Part shown: positions 44,601 through 53,016 of the stretch, piece by piece | How positions within the stretch are numbered: position 1 is the first letter of the stretch | Layout: each line of letters starts with the position of its first letter | Assembly: GCA_020634565.1 (NCBI GenBank) | Contig: JACKBN010000008.1 | Location: 214,033 to 278,032, forward strand | Origin: Ardenticatenaceae bacterium | Lineage (GTDB): Bacteria; Chloroflexota; Anaerolineae; Promineifilales; Promineifilaceae | Length of the DNA stretch: 64,000 nucleotides | Direction of reading: 5' to 3' | The notes under the pieces: model-generated | Told to the model about the DNA's origin: nothing | What the model saw: the letters and a program-made list of their open reading frames with translations, nothing else | Databases searched by the model: none | Translations under genes and position numbers: made by a program

Positions 44601-46029
44601 GTTTAACGACCCGGTCTTCATCCTGCTAAACATGGCGATTGGCGGCAACTTTGGTGGCGCAGTCAGCCCAGACCTCACCTTCCCGCAGGAAATGGTCATC
44701 GACTACGTGCGCGTCTACCAAGGTCCAGATACGGCCGAACGGTTTGAAGCCACCTTTGTAGACGACTTCACCGGCTGGCAAGAAATCACTGTACCGTTTA
44801 CCGCCTTCAGCCGCAGCGCCGAGCAGCCCGCTGGCGCGCCGGATGACGGTCTGACATTGAGCGACGTGTGGGGCTACGGCTTCAAACTGCCGACGAACAG
44901 CGCCACCGCTACGGCTATGCTGGATCAGGTACGACTGACGGCTCCCGTAGAAGCCACCGTCACCAACACAGATGACAGCGGCCCCGGTTCCCTGCGCCAG
45001 GCCATCAAACTGGTAGCTAGCAACGGCCTGGTTTTATTCGATCCATCCCTGGCTGGCAGCACCATTACGCTAACCTCCGGCCCGCTGGTGGTGAACAACA
45101 AAACCGTCACCATCGACGCTTCGGCGGCACCGGGCGTGACAGTGAGCGGCGGTGGTGTGGATCGCGTTCTGGTTGTGGAAGCAACAGGCAATGCCACCAT
45201 CAACGGCTTGACGCTGGCGGATGGCTACGGCTGGCAGCTGGGAGGTGGCGTGATCAACAACGGCACGCTAACGCTGGATCACGTAACCGTGACCAACAAC
45301 ACGATGGCCACGGACGCTGGCGATTATTGGCAAGGCGGCGGCGGCATCTACAGCGGTGACGGCGCAACGCTGAACCTGATCGACAGCAACGTGGCGAACA
45401 ACACGGCAGCCTGGTCAGGCGGCGGTGTGTACAGCTTCTTCAACACGACCACCAACATCGTGCGCAGCACCATCAGCGGCAACGTTTCTAACGACGTTGG
45501 CGGTGGTATACGTGCTCTGGGCGATGTGGAAATTGTGAACAGCACCATCAGCGGCAATACGGCCACTGGCTGGCACGGTGGCGCGATCTTCCTGACCGAT
45601 GGGGATCTAACTATCACCAACGCCACGATTGTGGGTAACATTGCCCCCGATTGGGCACCGTCCACCATCTTCGTTGGCCAATACGATCCCAGCTTTGTGC
45701 CCACGTTCACGCTAACCAACTCGATCATCGCGGGCAACCAATGGTACGCTTGCGAACAGTTTGCTTCTGGCAACCCGGTCAACGTCGTTTCTGGCGGCTC
45801 TAACGTGGTGCAGGACGACAGCTGTAACCCGGTGGCCAGCGACATTATCACAACCGATGCGGGCGTGGATGTGCTGGCGGACAATGGCGGGCCAACGCTG
45901 ACCCATGCCCTGTTGGCTGGCAGCGTGGCGATTGATGCGGCGGATACGGCCGTTTGCCCAGCAACCGATCAACGGGGCATCAGCCGTGACGCGGCTTGCG
46001 ACATCGGTGCCTTTGAGTTTGTGCCGTAA
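41638..46029 (+). CDS. Giant secreted GH16 beta-glucanase with nested domain insertions
   Basis: Probably cleaves laminarin-type beta-1,3-glucans outside the cell. Signal peptide (1-29) is followed by two complete CIA30/CBM-like modules (about 35-213 and 214-400) and a Calx-beta domain (about 405-520). A third CBM-like module (about 523-1101) is split twice: by a helical segment at about 560-727 and by the GH16 domain at about 778-1028. The catalytic GEIDFMEYV gives nucleophile Glu910, Asp912 and acid/base Glu915. A C-terminal right-handed beta-helix with a choice-of-anchor Q-like end (GPTLTHALL, RGISRDAACDIGAFEF) completes 1463 residues. AAGGAG precedes the ATG; LacI operators lie upstream. 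Confidence 0.9.
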   Translation: MKSRKIHLFVFLLLVAFVTSLQSRPAIAASTQLLTDFESGEPTGWFVYSGGGATIATAYPTVTDADPLAQPGQVGDNTFIEATFDVTTGYAGFGQDFVLTGGAQDWSGFTAVSFQVYGTNSGQSYQFEIMDNRSDPANDTAERFDFVFVDDFSGWQDITIPFTNFTRATDYQPAGAPDDGLTLTEMWGFAIILDGSAGTLRLDNIGLERAIVDDFESGLPSGTDGDGNPIGFYKFEGPDAIVSFATSTTPPLPVPGSVAGNNVLQLDTNVPSGSWGGMVHAFENEAVDTWVTQDWSRFVGISFWLYGNNTGSTLFLDVLDNRADGTTGDTAERYSIDLVDDFSGWQYFEIPFDSLNRKEVGNGAPNDGLNLTDVHGWGFGVFSAGQAFTNYIDDVALYGTADVPELAVGFTGNNYNIAEGATGEITVSLNRALGEDDPAQVSVDYSVETVLAEPGRDYVQPPAGTLTFVQGGPSQLSFTLETLDDNKYEGTERVILRLTNPVDVAPGFIMQAAASIVDDEAYDALLLDDFEKGAFLWDSAGILLTTPEIAASDAMALPGQGAYETVLHAVPAIGPSPAAVKAQVIADLSALLPTGDNLVDGWLGKAITRLEQSQSDNYWLNDYYLATDDGKRVFDRDRQAILELMKVTGSNETAVQTAIDQLLAAENTLATLALQQAVANDGQAYWIGRAEAELANAEAQIATGNYDKAARHYRDAWHYAGKAVQGMELAAPTFGRDFALGQDWSLNEGLSFMYYGQGTGDTITLELLDNRAPDPGKAGWSLVWSDEFNDPAGTPPNPENWSYEIGDGTVNGIPGWGNAELQYYTDDPANAATDGAGNLVITARDAEGLTCYYGPCEYTSARLLSANKVEVAYGRIESRIQVPDGEDGLWPAFWSLGTDINEVDWPQTGEIDFMEYVSRIPDEVFGTIHGPGYSGGQSFGDTYNFPGGVAGSFHTYTIEWQPDLIEWYVDGILFHTATPADVAPNEWVFNDPVFILLNMAIGGNFGGAVSPDLTFPQEMVIDYVRVYQGPDTAERFEATFVDDFTGWQEITVPFTAFSRSAEQPAGAPDDGLTLSDVWGYGFKLPTNSATATAMLDQVRLTAPVEATVTNTDDSGPGSLRQAIKLVASNGLVLFDPSLAGSTITLTSGPLVVNNKTVTIDASAAPGVTVSGGGVDRVLVVEATGNATINGLTLADGYGWQLGGGVINNGTLTLDHVTVTNNTMATDAGDYWQGGGGIYSGDGATLNLIDSNVANNTAAWSGGGVYSFFNTTTNIVRSTISGNVSNDVGGGIRALGDVEIVNSTISGNTATGWHGGAIFLTDGDLTITNATIVGNIAPDWAPSTIFVGQYDPSFVPTFTLTNSIIAGNQWYACEQFASGNPVNVVSGGSNVVQDDSCNPVASDIITTDAGVDVLADNGGPTLTHALLAGSVAIDAADTAVCPATDQRGISRDAACDIGAFEFVP

Positions 46030-46077
46030 TGAAGTAGTTCGTATTCGGGCTGCTTGTTAGGCCAATACAAAAAAGTA

Positions 46078-46136
46078 GTAGCCACAGTTTCTGAATCCGC
46101 TATGATTAGGCGGCAGAGGCTGTGGCTACTTTTTTT
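46078..46136 (+). terminator. Rho-independent terminator after the GH16 gene
   Basis: Stem GTAGCCACAG/CTGTGGCTAC with a long loop and a seven-T tail, 49 bp after the stop. Confidence 0.85.
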
Positions 46137-46214
46137 AGACAAACTCGATATGAACGATAAGTGGAAACAGCCGTTTATATCATGCGAACGGCTTTTTGTT
46201 TTGGATTGTTGATA

Positions 46215-46880
46215 ATGAACGAGATAGAGCAAACATTTTTCGGAACGCGAGACCAGTTAACAGATTATTGTTTCAATGCCAAAGTTCCCAATATCATAAC
46301 GGAAGATGGATTTATTACATTATATCTCGCGGCTCCGCTTGCAACAGGCAACCACTATAACCTTGGTATTGAATTAATACATGAAGATCGACCGCCAACG
46401 CCTGAAGAAAAAAATGTATTGCCAGCGCATGTAGACCGATTAGTAAAATCGACAAATATGGGTGAAATCACGGTACAAGAGATAGGGGGCAAGACCGTGT
46501 GGCGCTACTGTACAGAAAATCCTGACTGTGTTAAATATATTGTCCATTTGGCGAATAGAATTAAACAGGCAGGATTGGGCAGCGATCCGATTATTACGAC
46601 TGAAGATGGGCAGATTGTCAGAGAAACGGCTGTTACCCCAACAGAAAACACGCCTCAACAAGCTCCAAACATATACTACGTGAGCGGTGACCTTGTCTAC
46701 GGCGATAAAATCAGTGGCGACAAAGTGCAGCGGGACAAGACAATTGTGGTGAGAAACATTTCCGACAGCAGCAATATTGCCATCGGAACAGGCGCATCAG
46801 CAAACAAAGAGACCGGTTCACAAGAAAAAGCTGACGATACGGCCGTTCCTACTTCAGAAGATTGCATCGATAAACGGTGA
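46215..46880 (+). CDS. Hypothetical protein with GDK-repeat C-terminus
   Basis: Not recognised. From ATG 46215 it has 221 residues. An N-terminal alpha/beta domain (about 1-130) contains ITEDGFITLYLAAPLATG and TVWRYCTENPDCVKYIVHL. A spacer then leads to a tail with VSGDLVYGDKISGDKVQRDK and SSNIAIGTGASA. This kind of short V-x-GDKI/V repeat is found at the ends of some bacterial signalling or conflict proteins, but that link is weak. The DNA is clearly more AT-rich than its neighbours, suggesting transfer. The stop overlaps the next start as GTGA, so the two are coupled. Confidence 0.65.
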   Translation: MNEIEQTFFGTRDQLTDYCFNAKVPNIITEDGFITLYLAAPLATGNHYNLGIELIHEDRPPTPEEKNVLPAHVDRLVKSTNMGEITVQEIGGKTVWRYCTENPDCVKYIVHLANRIKQAGLGSDPIITTEDGQIVRETAVTPTENTPQQAPNIYYVSGDLVYGDKISGDKVQRDKTIVVRNISDSSNIAIGTGASANKETGSQEKADDTAVPTSEDCIDKR

Positions 46881-47854
46881 AGTTGATGGTCTTTAAACAT
46901 TGGCGTTGGGGGATGGCGAGTTTGCTGGGAACGGCCGTTTGCCTGCTGCTCCTCATTAACTGGCGTTTACCGAATAAAGTGTATCAGGTGGATGCAGCAC
47001 AGGCTGGGGCGGCTGAGTGCGTTGGCACCGTCACCCTGGCCGTCATTGGCGACTTTGGCGATGCGGGGCAGCCAGAGGCCGATGTGGCCAATCTGGTGCA
47101 CAGTTGGAACGTCGATTACGTGCTTACCACGGGCGACAACAATTATCCCAACGGCGAAGCCAGCACCATCGACGACAACATTGGACAATATTACCAGCAG
47201 TACATTGGCAACTACACGGGCAGCTATGGCCCTGGCGCGGCGCAAAATCGCTTTTTCCCCGTGCCGGGCAACCACGATTGGAACACCCCCACTTTGCAGC
47301 CATACCTGGATTATTTCACGCTCCCCGGCAACGAACGGTATTACGATGTTGAACTCGGTCCCGTGCATCTGTTTGCCGTGGACAGCGACGCGAATGAGCC
47401 AGACGGCCGTACCGCCACCTCCAGCCAAGCCAACTGGCTGCAAGCTCAAATGGGTGCCAGCAGCGCATCGTGGAAGCTGGTGACGCTGCACCATCCGCCC
47501 TACTCTTCCTCCAGCGTGCATGGCTCCAATCCTTTTTTGCAGTGGCCTTTTGCTGATTGGGGCGCAACGGCCGTACTTGCCGGGCATGACCACACTTACG
47601 AGCGCATTCAGCAGGACGGCATCCCTTACTTTGTCAACGGTTTGGGCGGGCGCAGCATCTATGATTTGGGCACGCCCATTCCTGGTTCCGTAGTGCGCTA
47701 CAATCTCGATTATGGCGCGATGCGCTTAGAAGCTGCCCCCAACTGCCTCAACTTTAGCTTTTACAGCCGCACGGGCAACCTCATCGACAGCCTCACCCTC
47801 TACAAACCTGACTTTTTTGACCACCATCTTTTTCTACCCCTAATCACTAAGTGA
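46877..47854 (+). CDS. Membrane-anchored or secreted metallophosphoesterase (purple acid phosphatase-like)
   Basis: Hydrolyses phosphate esters outside the cell using two metals. An N-terminal hydrophobic segment (about 11-28) exports or anchors it. All five metal motifs are present in order: GDFGD, GDNNY, GNHDW, HHPPY and GHDHTYER. The last, with DFG-D, GDNNYP and GNHDW, is typical of purple acid phosphatase-like enzymes. It starts at GTG overlapping the previous stop (ATG 46886 is possible). The C-terminus ends in a hydrophobic FLPLITK. Substrate unknown. Confidence 0.88.
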   Translation: MKLMVFKHWRWGMASLLGTAVCLLLLINWRLPNKVYQVDAAQAGAAECVGTVTLAVIGDFGDAGQPEADVANLVHSWNVDYVLTTGDNNYPNGEASTIDDNIGQYYQQYIGNYTGSYGPGAAQNRFFPVPGNHDWNTPTLQPYLDYFTLPGNERYYDVELGPVHLFAVDSDANEPDGRTATSSQANWLQAQMGASSASWKLVTLHHPPYSSSSVHGSNPFLQWPFADWGATAVLAGHDHTYERIQQDGIPYFVNGLGGRSIYDLGTPIPGSVVRYNLDYGAMRLEAAPNCLNFSFYSRTGNLIDSLTLYKPDFFDHHLFLPLITK

Positions 47855-47866
47855 GAAAACCACAAC

Positions 47867-49162
47867 ATGAGTAAACACCCCACAACAAAATATTTGCGCT
47901 ACACCCTACTGCTTCTCGGCCTGTTTGGGCTGCTGCTGACAGCCTGTTCGCCATCTCAACAAACCGTCAGCTTCATGGTTTCTGGCGATCCGGCTGAGCG
48001 GCAGGCTTATCTGGATTTGGTCGCCGCTTTTGAGGAAGCCCATCCCGATATCAGCATTGAGGTAACGCACATTCCTTCTGGCAGCGAGTATCGTGACCGG
48101 CTTTCCACCGAATTTGCTGCCGGATCACCACCCGATGTGACGCTGATGAACTACCGGCGCTATGGGGCTTTTGCCGCCAATGGGCTGCTGGAACCGCTCG
48201 GCCCCTACCTGGCGGACAGTGAACTGATTCAACCAGAGGATTTTTTCCCGGTCACTATCGACGCCTTTACCTGGCAGGACGTGATCACCTGCATTCCGCA
48301 AAATATCTCCAGCCTGGTGGTGTATTACAATCAGGATATGTTTGATGCGGCGGACGTGGCTTACCCGGACGATGACTGGACGTGGGATGATTTTGTGAAA
48401 ACGGCCGTTGCCCTCACCCAAGATTTTGACAACGACGGCACGATTGACCAGTATGGCCTGGGCGTAGACCCATCCCTCTACCGACTGGCCCCGTTTGTTT
48501 GGCAAAATGGGGGCGTGATTGTCAACAGCGAAGAATTCCCGACCCGGCTCACCCTGACCCGCCCGCCCTCGCAGGCCGCCTTGCAATGGTTTGTCGATTT
48601 GCGACAGGTACATGGCGTGGTGCCCACTCGCATCGAAGAAGCCTCCCAGGACAGCGAAAGTCGTTTTGTGGGCGGCACAACGGCAATGTTCCTGGACAGC
48701 CGCCGGGGCACACCCACTTATCGCGAAATTGAAGCGTTTGTCTGGGATGTAGCGCCGCTACCGCACCAGGCGGAGGTCGCCAGTGTGCTGCACAGCGACG
48801 CGTACTGCCTCTCCAGCACCACAGAAAACAAGGATGCCGCCTGGACGTTCATCGAGTTTGCCAATTCATTTGAGGGGCAGACGATTATTGCGGGAAGCGG
48901 CCGTACCGTACCTTCTCTCATCGCCGTGGCTGAATCCGACGCCTTTTTGGACCCCGGCAAGCTGCCGGCCCGCAGCCGCGTCTGGCTGGACACGGCCGAT
49001 ACGCTGCGCCTGGTGCCCATCATCAGCACCTGGGAAGAAATTGAAGGCACGGCCAACGAAGAAATCGAACGCGCCTTCTACGGCGACATCACGGTAGAAG
49101 AAGCCGCCCAACTGATTGACACGCGCACGGAAGAATATTTCCGGCTTGGCATTAGCCGTTAA
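47867..49162 (+). CDS. Sugar ABC transporter substrate-binding lipoprotein (family 1)
   Basis: Captures oligosaccharides for a CUT1 importer. Lipobox LLLTAC with Cys27; the mature part shows the family-1 pattern (LVAAFEEAHPDISIEVTHI, AAGSPPDVTLMNYRRYGAFA, YYNQDMFDAADVAYP, AMFLDSRRGTP). At 431 residues it has normal length. It is separated from the permease pair at 38568-40266 by the LacI and GH16 genes but is the only family-1 binding protein in the region. Only 12 bp after the phosphoesterase, so it may be co-transcribed with it. Confidence 0.9.
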   Translation: MSKHPTTKYLRYTLLLLGLFGLLLTACSPSQQTVSFMVSGDPAERQAYLDLVAAFEEAHPDISIEVTHIPSGSEYRDRLSTEFAAGSPPDVTLMNYRRYGAFAANGLLEPLGPYLADSELIQPEDFFPVTIDAFTWQDVITCIPQNISSLVVYYNQDMFDAADVAYPDDDWTWDDFVKTAVALTQDFDNDGTIDQYGLGVDPSLYRLAPFVWQNGGVIVNSEEFPTRLTLTRPPSQAALQWFVDLRQVHGVVPTRIEEASQDSESRFVGGTTAMFLDSRRGTPTYREIEAFVWDVAPLPHQAEVASVLHSDAYCLSSTTENKDAAWTFIEFANSFEGQTIIAGSGRTVPSLIAVAESDAFLDPGKLPARSRVWLDTADTLRLVPIISTWEEIEGTANEEIERAFYGDITVEEAAQLIDTRTEEYFRLGISR

Positions 49163-49168
49163 GCGTTA

Positions 49169-49228
49169 GGCACAGAGCGTACAGAGGATCATGAGAAATT
49201 TCTCTTTTTTCTCTGTACTCTCTGTGGC
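49169..49228. repeat. CACAGAG-type intergenic hairpin (copy E1)
   Basis: GGCACAGAGCGTACAGAG on the left is mirrored by CTCTGTACTCTCTGTGGC on the right, with a GAGAAATTTCTC core. It begins just after the binding-protein stop. Confidence 0.7.
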
Positions 49229-49311
49229 AAATGGAAAATTTCCCTACGATTCCCCTGTGGAACGGAAGTCCGGCTTGATTCTTTTTAGATGAGTGAGTTA
49301 TAGTTTTCGCT

Positions 49312-50247
49312 ATGAGCAATCTAGAGCAAATTACCGCTACCCTCCGCACTGACACTGGCCTGGTTCGCGGCCACAATGAAGATTTTGTTTCCCATTGGGA
49401 ACCCAGCAATTTAGACGAAGAAACTAAGAATGGCTGGCTATACATTGTAGCCGATGGCGTCGGCGGCGCTGATGCTGGTGAAGTTGCCAGTGAACTAACC
49501 ACCGACCGCACCATCAAGCATTATCTGGAACATGCTGAAGAGGCTGATTGGGGCCAGCGTTTGTTAAACGCCATGCAAGCTGCCAATACAGAACTGCGCC
49601 AATATGTGCTGGAGCGAAACGACAACAGCCGCATGGCCACGACCATGGTAGCGGTTGCCCTCAGAGAAAATCATGCCTACATTGCCAATGTGGGGGACAG
49701 TCGGGGGTATTTGTGGCGCAACGGCCGTATCCGCCAAATCACCAAAGATCAAAGCCTGGTGGCCAAATTGGTGGAAGAAGGGGCCATCACCGAAGAAGAA
49801 GCCCATTTTCATCCCCGGCGCAACGTTATCCTGTACAGCCTCGGTTCCGAACGCTCGCCCAAAATTGATTTGTTCGAGGAAACCCTGGAAACTGGCGACA
49901 TCTTGTTCCTCTGCTCGGATGGGCTCACCCGCCACGTAGCGGATGAAGAAATTGCCCTGGTTCTCAGCGAAGACCCACCTGATAAAGCGGCCAGCCGTCT
50001 CATTAACAAAGCAAATGATCGAGGCGGTGAGGACAATATTTCTGTGGCGGTGATTCGGTTTGAGGGAGAAACGGCCGTTGCCACCGAAACAGCCTCAGTA
50101 CCCCGCACGCAACCACTGGTCATGCCCGCCGCAATGCCCGCCAATGAAGATGAGGTGAACCGCTCAGCGCTGTGGGTTTACACCCTGGCTTTAGGGCTCG
50201 TCCAGGCCACATTAATATTTCTCGTTTGGCTTCTACTCCGTGTATAA
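49312..50247 (+). CDS. PP2C-type protein serine/threonine phosphatase
   Basis: Removes phosphate from Ser/Thr on proteins, usually opposing Hanks-type kinases. Motifs are RGHNEDF, VADGVGGADAGEVAS, MATTMVAVAL, VGDSRGYLWRNG, QLTK-like ITKDQS, LCSDGLTRHV and GGEDNISVAVI, giving the full set of metal-binding aspartates. A linker then leads to a single C-terminal membrane helix (LWVYTLALGLVQATLIFLVWL). No kinase gene is adjacent. 311 residues. Confidence 0.93.
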   Translation: MSNLEQITATLRTDTGLVRGHNEDFVSHWEPSNLDEETKNGWLYIVADGVGGADAGEVASELTTDRTIKHYLEHAEEADWGQRLLNAMQAANTELRQYVLERNDNSRMATTMVAVALRENHAYIANVGDSRGYLWRNGRIRQITKDQSLVAKLVEEGAITEEEAHFHPRRNVILYSLGSERSPKIDLFEETLETGDILFLCSDGLTRHVADEEIALVLSEDPPDKAASRLINKANDRGGEDNISVAVIRFEGETAVATETASVPRTQPLVMPAAMPANEDEVNRSALWVYTLALGLVQATLIFLVWLLLRV

Positions 50248-50464
50248 TATCCTCGTTGTATTCGTAAGCACCTGTTTATTGCCTCACGTTTACGCAAGTT
50301 AATTCCAACCACAATTTGCACTTTTCAACCAGAAACGGCCGTTCGACGAGACGCGTTTTGGATACGGCCGTTTGTAAACAGACCTGACACGCCCTGGGCG
50401 TATAAAATAATTCTACTTAACATAATCGAGAAGCCAGCGGTTTCTCGTCAACTTCGGAGGTTTT

Positions 50465-52105
50465 ATGAGCGATAAAATTCGCATTACCCCCTTGGGTGGA
50501 TGCGGGGAAATTGGCAAAAACATGACCGCCATCGAGTACGATGATGAAATCGTCGTCGTTGATGCGGGCATCATGTTCCCCCAGAATGATATGCTGGGCG
50601 TAGACGCCATTATTCCCGATTATCAATATCTGATGGACAAGCTCGACAAAGTCGTGGCGGTTCTCATCACCCACGGGCATGAAGACCATGTGGGCGCCCT
50701 GCCCCACGTCATGCGCGACATCGACGCGCCCATCTACGCCACGCCGCTCACCATGGGCCTGATTGATGTGAAAATGCGGCGCGCTGGCCTGAAAAAAGAG
50801 ATTGAACTGATCACCATCGAAGCGGGGGACAGCTTTACCGTCGGTCAGCATTTCACCGTCGAGCCATTCCATGTTGCCCACAGCATTCCCGACTGTGTAG
50901 GCTTTGGCATTACCACGCCAGCCGGACTCATTGTGCACACTGGCGACTACAAGTTTGACCACACCCCCGCCGACGGTTGGCCGCCCGACTTCGCCAAGCT
51001 GGCCGAATTTTCGCAGCGCGGCGTGCTTTGCTTACTGGCAGACAGCACCAACGCCGACCGTCCCGGCTGGACCAAGTCAGAAAAAGAGATCGAGGTTGCC
51101 TTTGACGACATGTTCCGCGACGCACCCGGTCGCATTATCGTGGCCAGTTTTGCCTCGCTCATTTCCCGCATTCAGCTGGTGGCCGACACGGCAGAGAAGT
51201 ACGGCCGTTACCTGGCCATCACCGGTCGTTCCATGCGTGACAACACCAAAATGGCGATGGAACTCGGCTATCTCAACATTGACGAAGCTACCCTCATCGA
51301 CATCAGCGACATCTCTAACCTGCCCGCGAACCGCGTGGTCATTATGGCTACCGGGTCGCAAGGTGAACCATCGGCGGTGATGGGGCGGCTGGCGCGGGGC
51401 AACCACAACCGCCTGCAAATCGAAGAAGGCGACACCGTGGTGCTCTCCGCCCACACCATCCCCGGCAATGAGGAGTTGGTACACCGCACCATCAACCAGC
51501 TTTTCCGGCGCGGCGCTAATGTGCTATACGAAAACGTCGCTGATGTGCATGTTTCCGGCCACGCCAGCCAGGAAGAGATGAAGCTCATGATCAACCTGGT
51601 ACGGCCGAAATATTTGGTGCCCGTACACGGCGAGTTGCGTCATCTGAAGCAGCACGCCGTCATGGCTGAAGAGCTGGGCATCCCGGCCGAAAACATCGCC
51701 GTCATCGAAAATGGTACGCCGATTGACCTGTATCCAGATTCGCTGGAAGTACAGCCTCGAATGCGCGGCGGCTACATTTTTGTGGATGGTGACAGCGTAG
51801 GCGAAATTGATTGGCCCGTCCTGCGCGATCGGGAAAAGCTGGCCCAGAGCGGTCTCTTTTTTGCCGTGGTCAGCCTGGATCATGCAGGCAAAATGATTGG
51901 CCAACCCGAAATCATTTCGCGTGGCTTCATTGACCGGCGGGATGAAAATGGGCTGATTGATGACGCCAAAGAGACAATCGATCGCGTCGTGAAGCAGTTT
52001 GATGGCCAGGGCAAGGGATTAAACAAGAAAATCGAGGATGCGCTCAGCCGCTTCCTTTACGGTGAAACCGGCCGCCGCCCCATTGTAGAAGTGGTGATCA
52101 AATAA
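50465..52105 (+). CDS. rnj: Ribonuclease J
   Basis: 5'-exo/endoribonuclease of mRNA turnover and rRNA maturation. The metallo-beta-lactamase core has LGGCGEIGKNM and ITHGHEDHVGALPH. The beta-CASP insertion holds LLADSTNADRPGWT, ATGSQGEPSAVMGRLARG and SAHTIPGNE. Then come HVSGHASQEE and LVPVHGE, with a C-terminal domain to residue 546. This matches the bacterial RNase J1/J2 length. GGAGG precedes the ATG. The 217-bp gap upstream contains two ACGGCCGT copies and no gene. Confidence 0.96.
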   Translation: MSDKIRITPLGGCGEIGKNMTAIEYDDEIVVVDAGIMFPQNDMLGVDAIIPDYQYLMDKLDKVVAVLITHGHEDHVGALPHVMRDIDAPIYATPLTMGLIDVKMRRAGLKKEIELITIEAGDSFTVGQHFTVEPFHVAHSIPDCVGFGITTPAGLIVHTGDYKFDHTPADGWPPDFAKLAEFSQRGVLCLLADSTNADRPGWTKSEKEIEVAFDDMFRDAPGRIIVASFASLISRIQLVADTAEKYGRYLAITGRSMRDNTKMAMELGYLNIDEATLIDISDISNLPANRVVIMATGSQGEPSAVMGRLARGNHNRLQIEEGDTVVLSAHTIPGNEELVHRTINQLFRRGANVLYENVADVHVSGHASQEEMKLMINLVRPKYLVPVHGELRHLKQHAVMAEELGIPAENIAVIENGTPIDLYPDSLEVQPRMRGGYIFVDGDSVGEIDWPVLRDREKLAQSGLFFAVVSLDHAGKMIGQPEIISRGFIDRRDENGLIDDAKETIDRVVKQFDGQGKGLNKKIEDALSRFLYGETGRRPIVEVVIK

Positions 52106-52190
52106 AATAGGAAATGGAACGCAGATAAACGCGGATAACGCGGATCAAAAAAATCAGCGTTTATCTGCGTGTATCAGCGTCCTATTTTTT
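52106..52190. repeat. CGCAGATAAACGC-type intergenic hairpin (copy D1)
   Basis: AACGCAGATAAACGCGGAT units on the left are mirrored by ATCAGCGTTTATCTGCGTGT on the right, between convergent rnj and a hypothetical gene. Same family as 60445-60510. Confidence 0.7.
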
Positions 52191-52785
52191 AGATGAAGTC
52201 GGGGGCTTGGGTTTCGTCTAGCAGACTAAAATCGAAAGTAGACAGCGTGGGCGGTACCTGCCACCAGGTGACCCGCGCGGCGCTTAACGGCCGTTTCAAC
52301 GCAGACGGCCGTTTTATTTTCACTGGCTCCGTAACCGTTTCATCCGGCAGCAAAATGGCGTGAACAGGCGTGCCCTCGGTTAGCGGCGTTTCGCGCGTGG
52401 CATATGCTGTGCAGGGCAGCTTGGCATACAGCTCCAGCTCCCGCACAAAGCGCTGCGTCTCGTTGCCTTGTCCATCAAAGCCAAAAATCTCAGCGCGAGG
52501 AAACTGGTTACCATTTTCTTTAACCCAACGGTAAACGGCCGTACCGCGCACTTCCCCACCCCAATCATCGATCAAAAAGCTGGGAAACAACGGCGCCTCC
52601 GTGCCCATAATCACAAAGGCAAAACGCAAAAAGAGCAGGTCTTCCGCCGCCGCGTCTGGGCTGGAATTGGTAAGGAACAGGGCAGTACGGCCGTTCCGCT
52701 TCGCCTCGTTCTCCCGCAATAACCGACCACTTACTCTTTGCGCCACTGCTTTTGCCATACCAAATTTCCCTTTTTGCTTGGACAC
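52189..52785 (-). CDS. Hypothetical protein, 198 residues
   Basis: Not recognised. A basic N-terminus (MSKQKGKFGMAKAVAQRVSGRLLRENEAKRNGR) is followed by an alpha/beta domain (EDLLFLRFAFVIMGTEAP, SFLIDDWGGEVRGTAVYRWVKENG, FVRELELYAKLP) and an extended C-terminus. No signal or membrane helix. Isolated between two hairpin repeats, with ACGGCCGT copies and codon use like its neighbours, so probably a real long-resident gene. Confidence 0.65.
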   Translation of the reverse strand: MSKQKGKFGMAKAVAQRVSGRLLRENEAKRNGRTALFLTNSSPDAAAEDLLFLRFAFVIMGTEAPLFPSFLIDDWGGEVRGTAVYRWVKENGNQFPRAEIFGFDGQGNETQRFVRELELYAKLPCTAYATRETPLTEGTPVHAILLPDETVTEPVKIKRPSALKRPLSAARVTWWQVPPTLSTFDFSLLDETQAPDFI

Positions 52786-52791
52786 TGGTTC

Positions 52792-52845
52792 ACATAGATT
52801 TTCACTGATATGTCCTTATCTGTGTAAATCAGTGAAAATCTGTAT
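52792..52845. repeat. Intergenic hairpin ACATAGATTTTCACTGAT (copy D3-like)
   Basis: Left ACATAGATTTTCACTGAT is nearly exactly mirrored by ATCAGTGAAAATCTGTAT, followed by TCCTATTTTTT as in copy D1. The gap to the TPR gene also has a smaller GGCACAGA/TCTGTGCC palindrome (52963-52990). Confidence 0.7.
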
Positions 52846-53016
52846 CCTATTTTTTAATCCAAGAGGAACATACCAAAACGGCCGTAAACCGACAAGATCA
52901 CCTGAATATAGTTGCGAGTTTACCCACCCTTGCTATCATTCTTTGCAAACCAACATGCCCAGGCACAGACCTCACTTTCCTCTCTGTGCCCGATGTGGCT
53001 AATTCAGGAGAAAACC

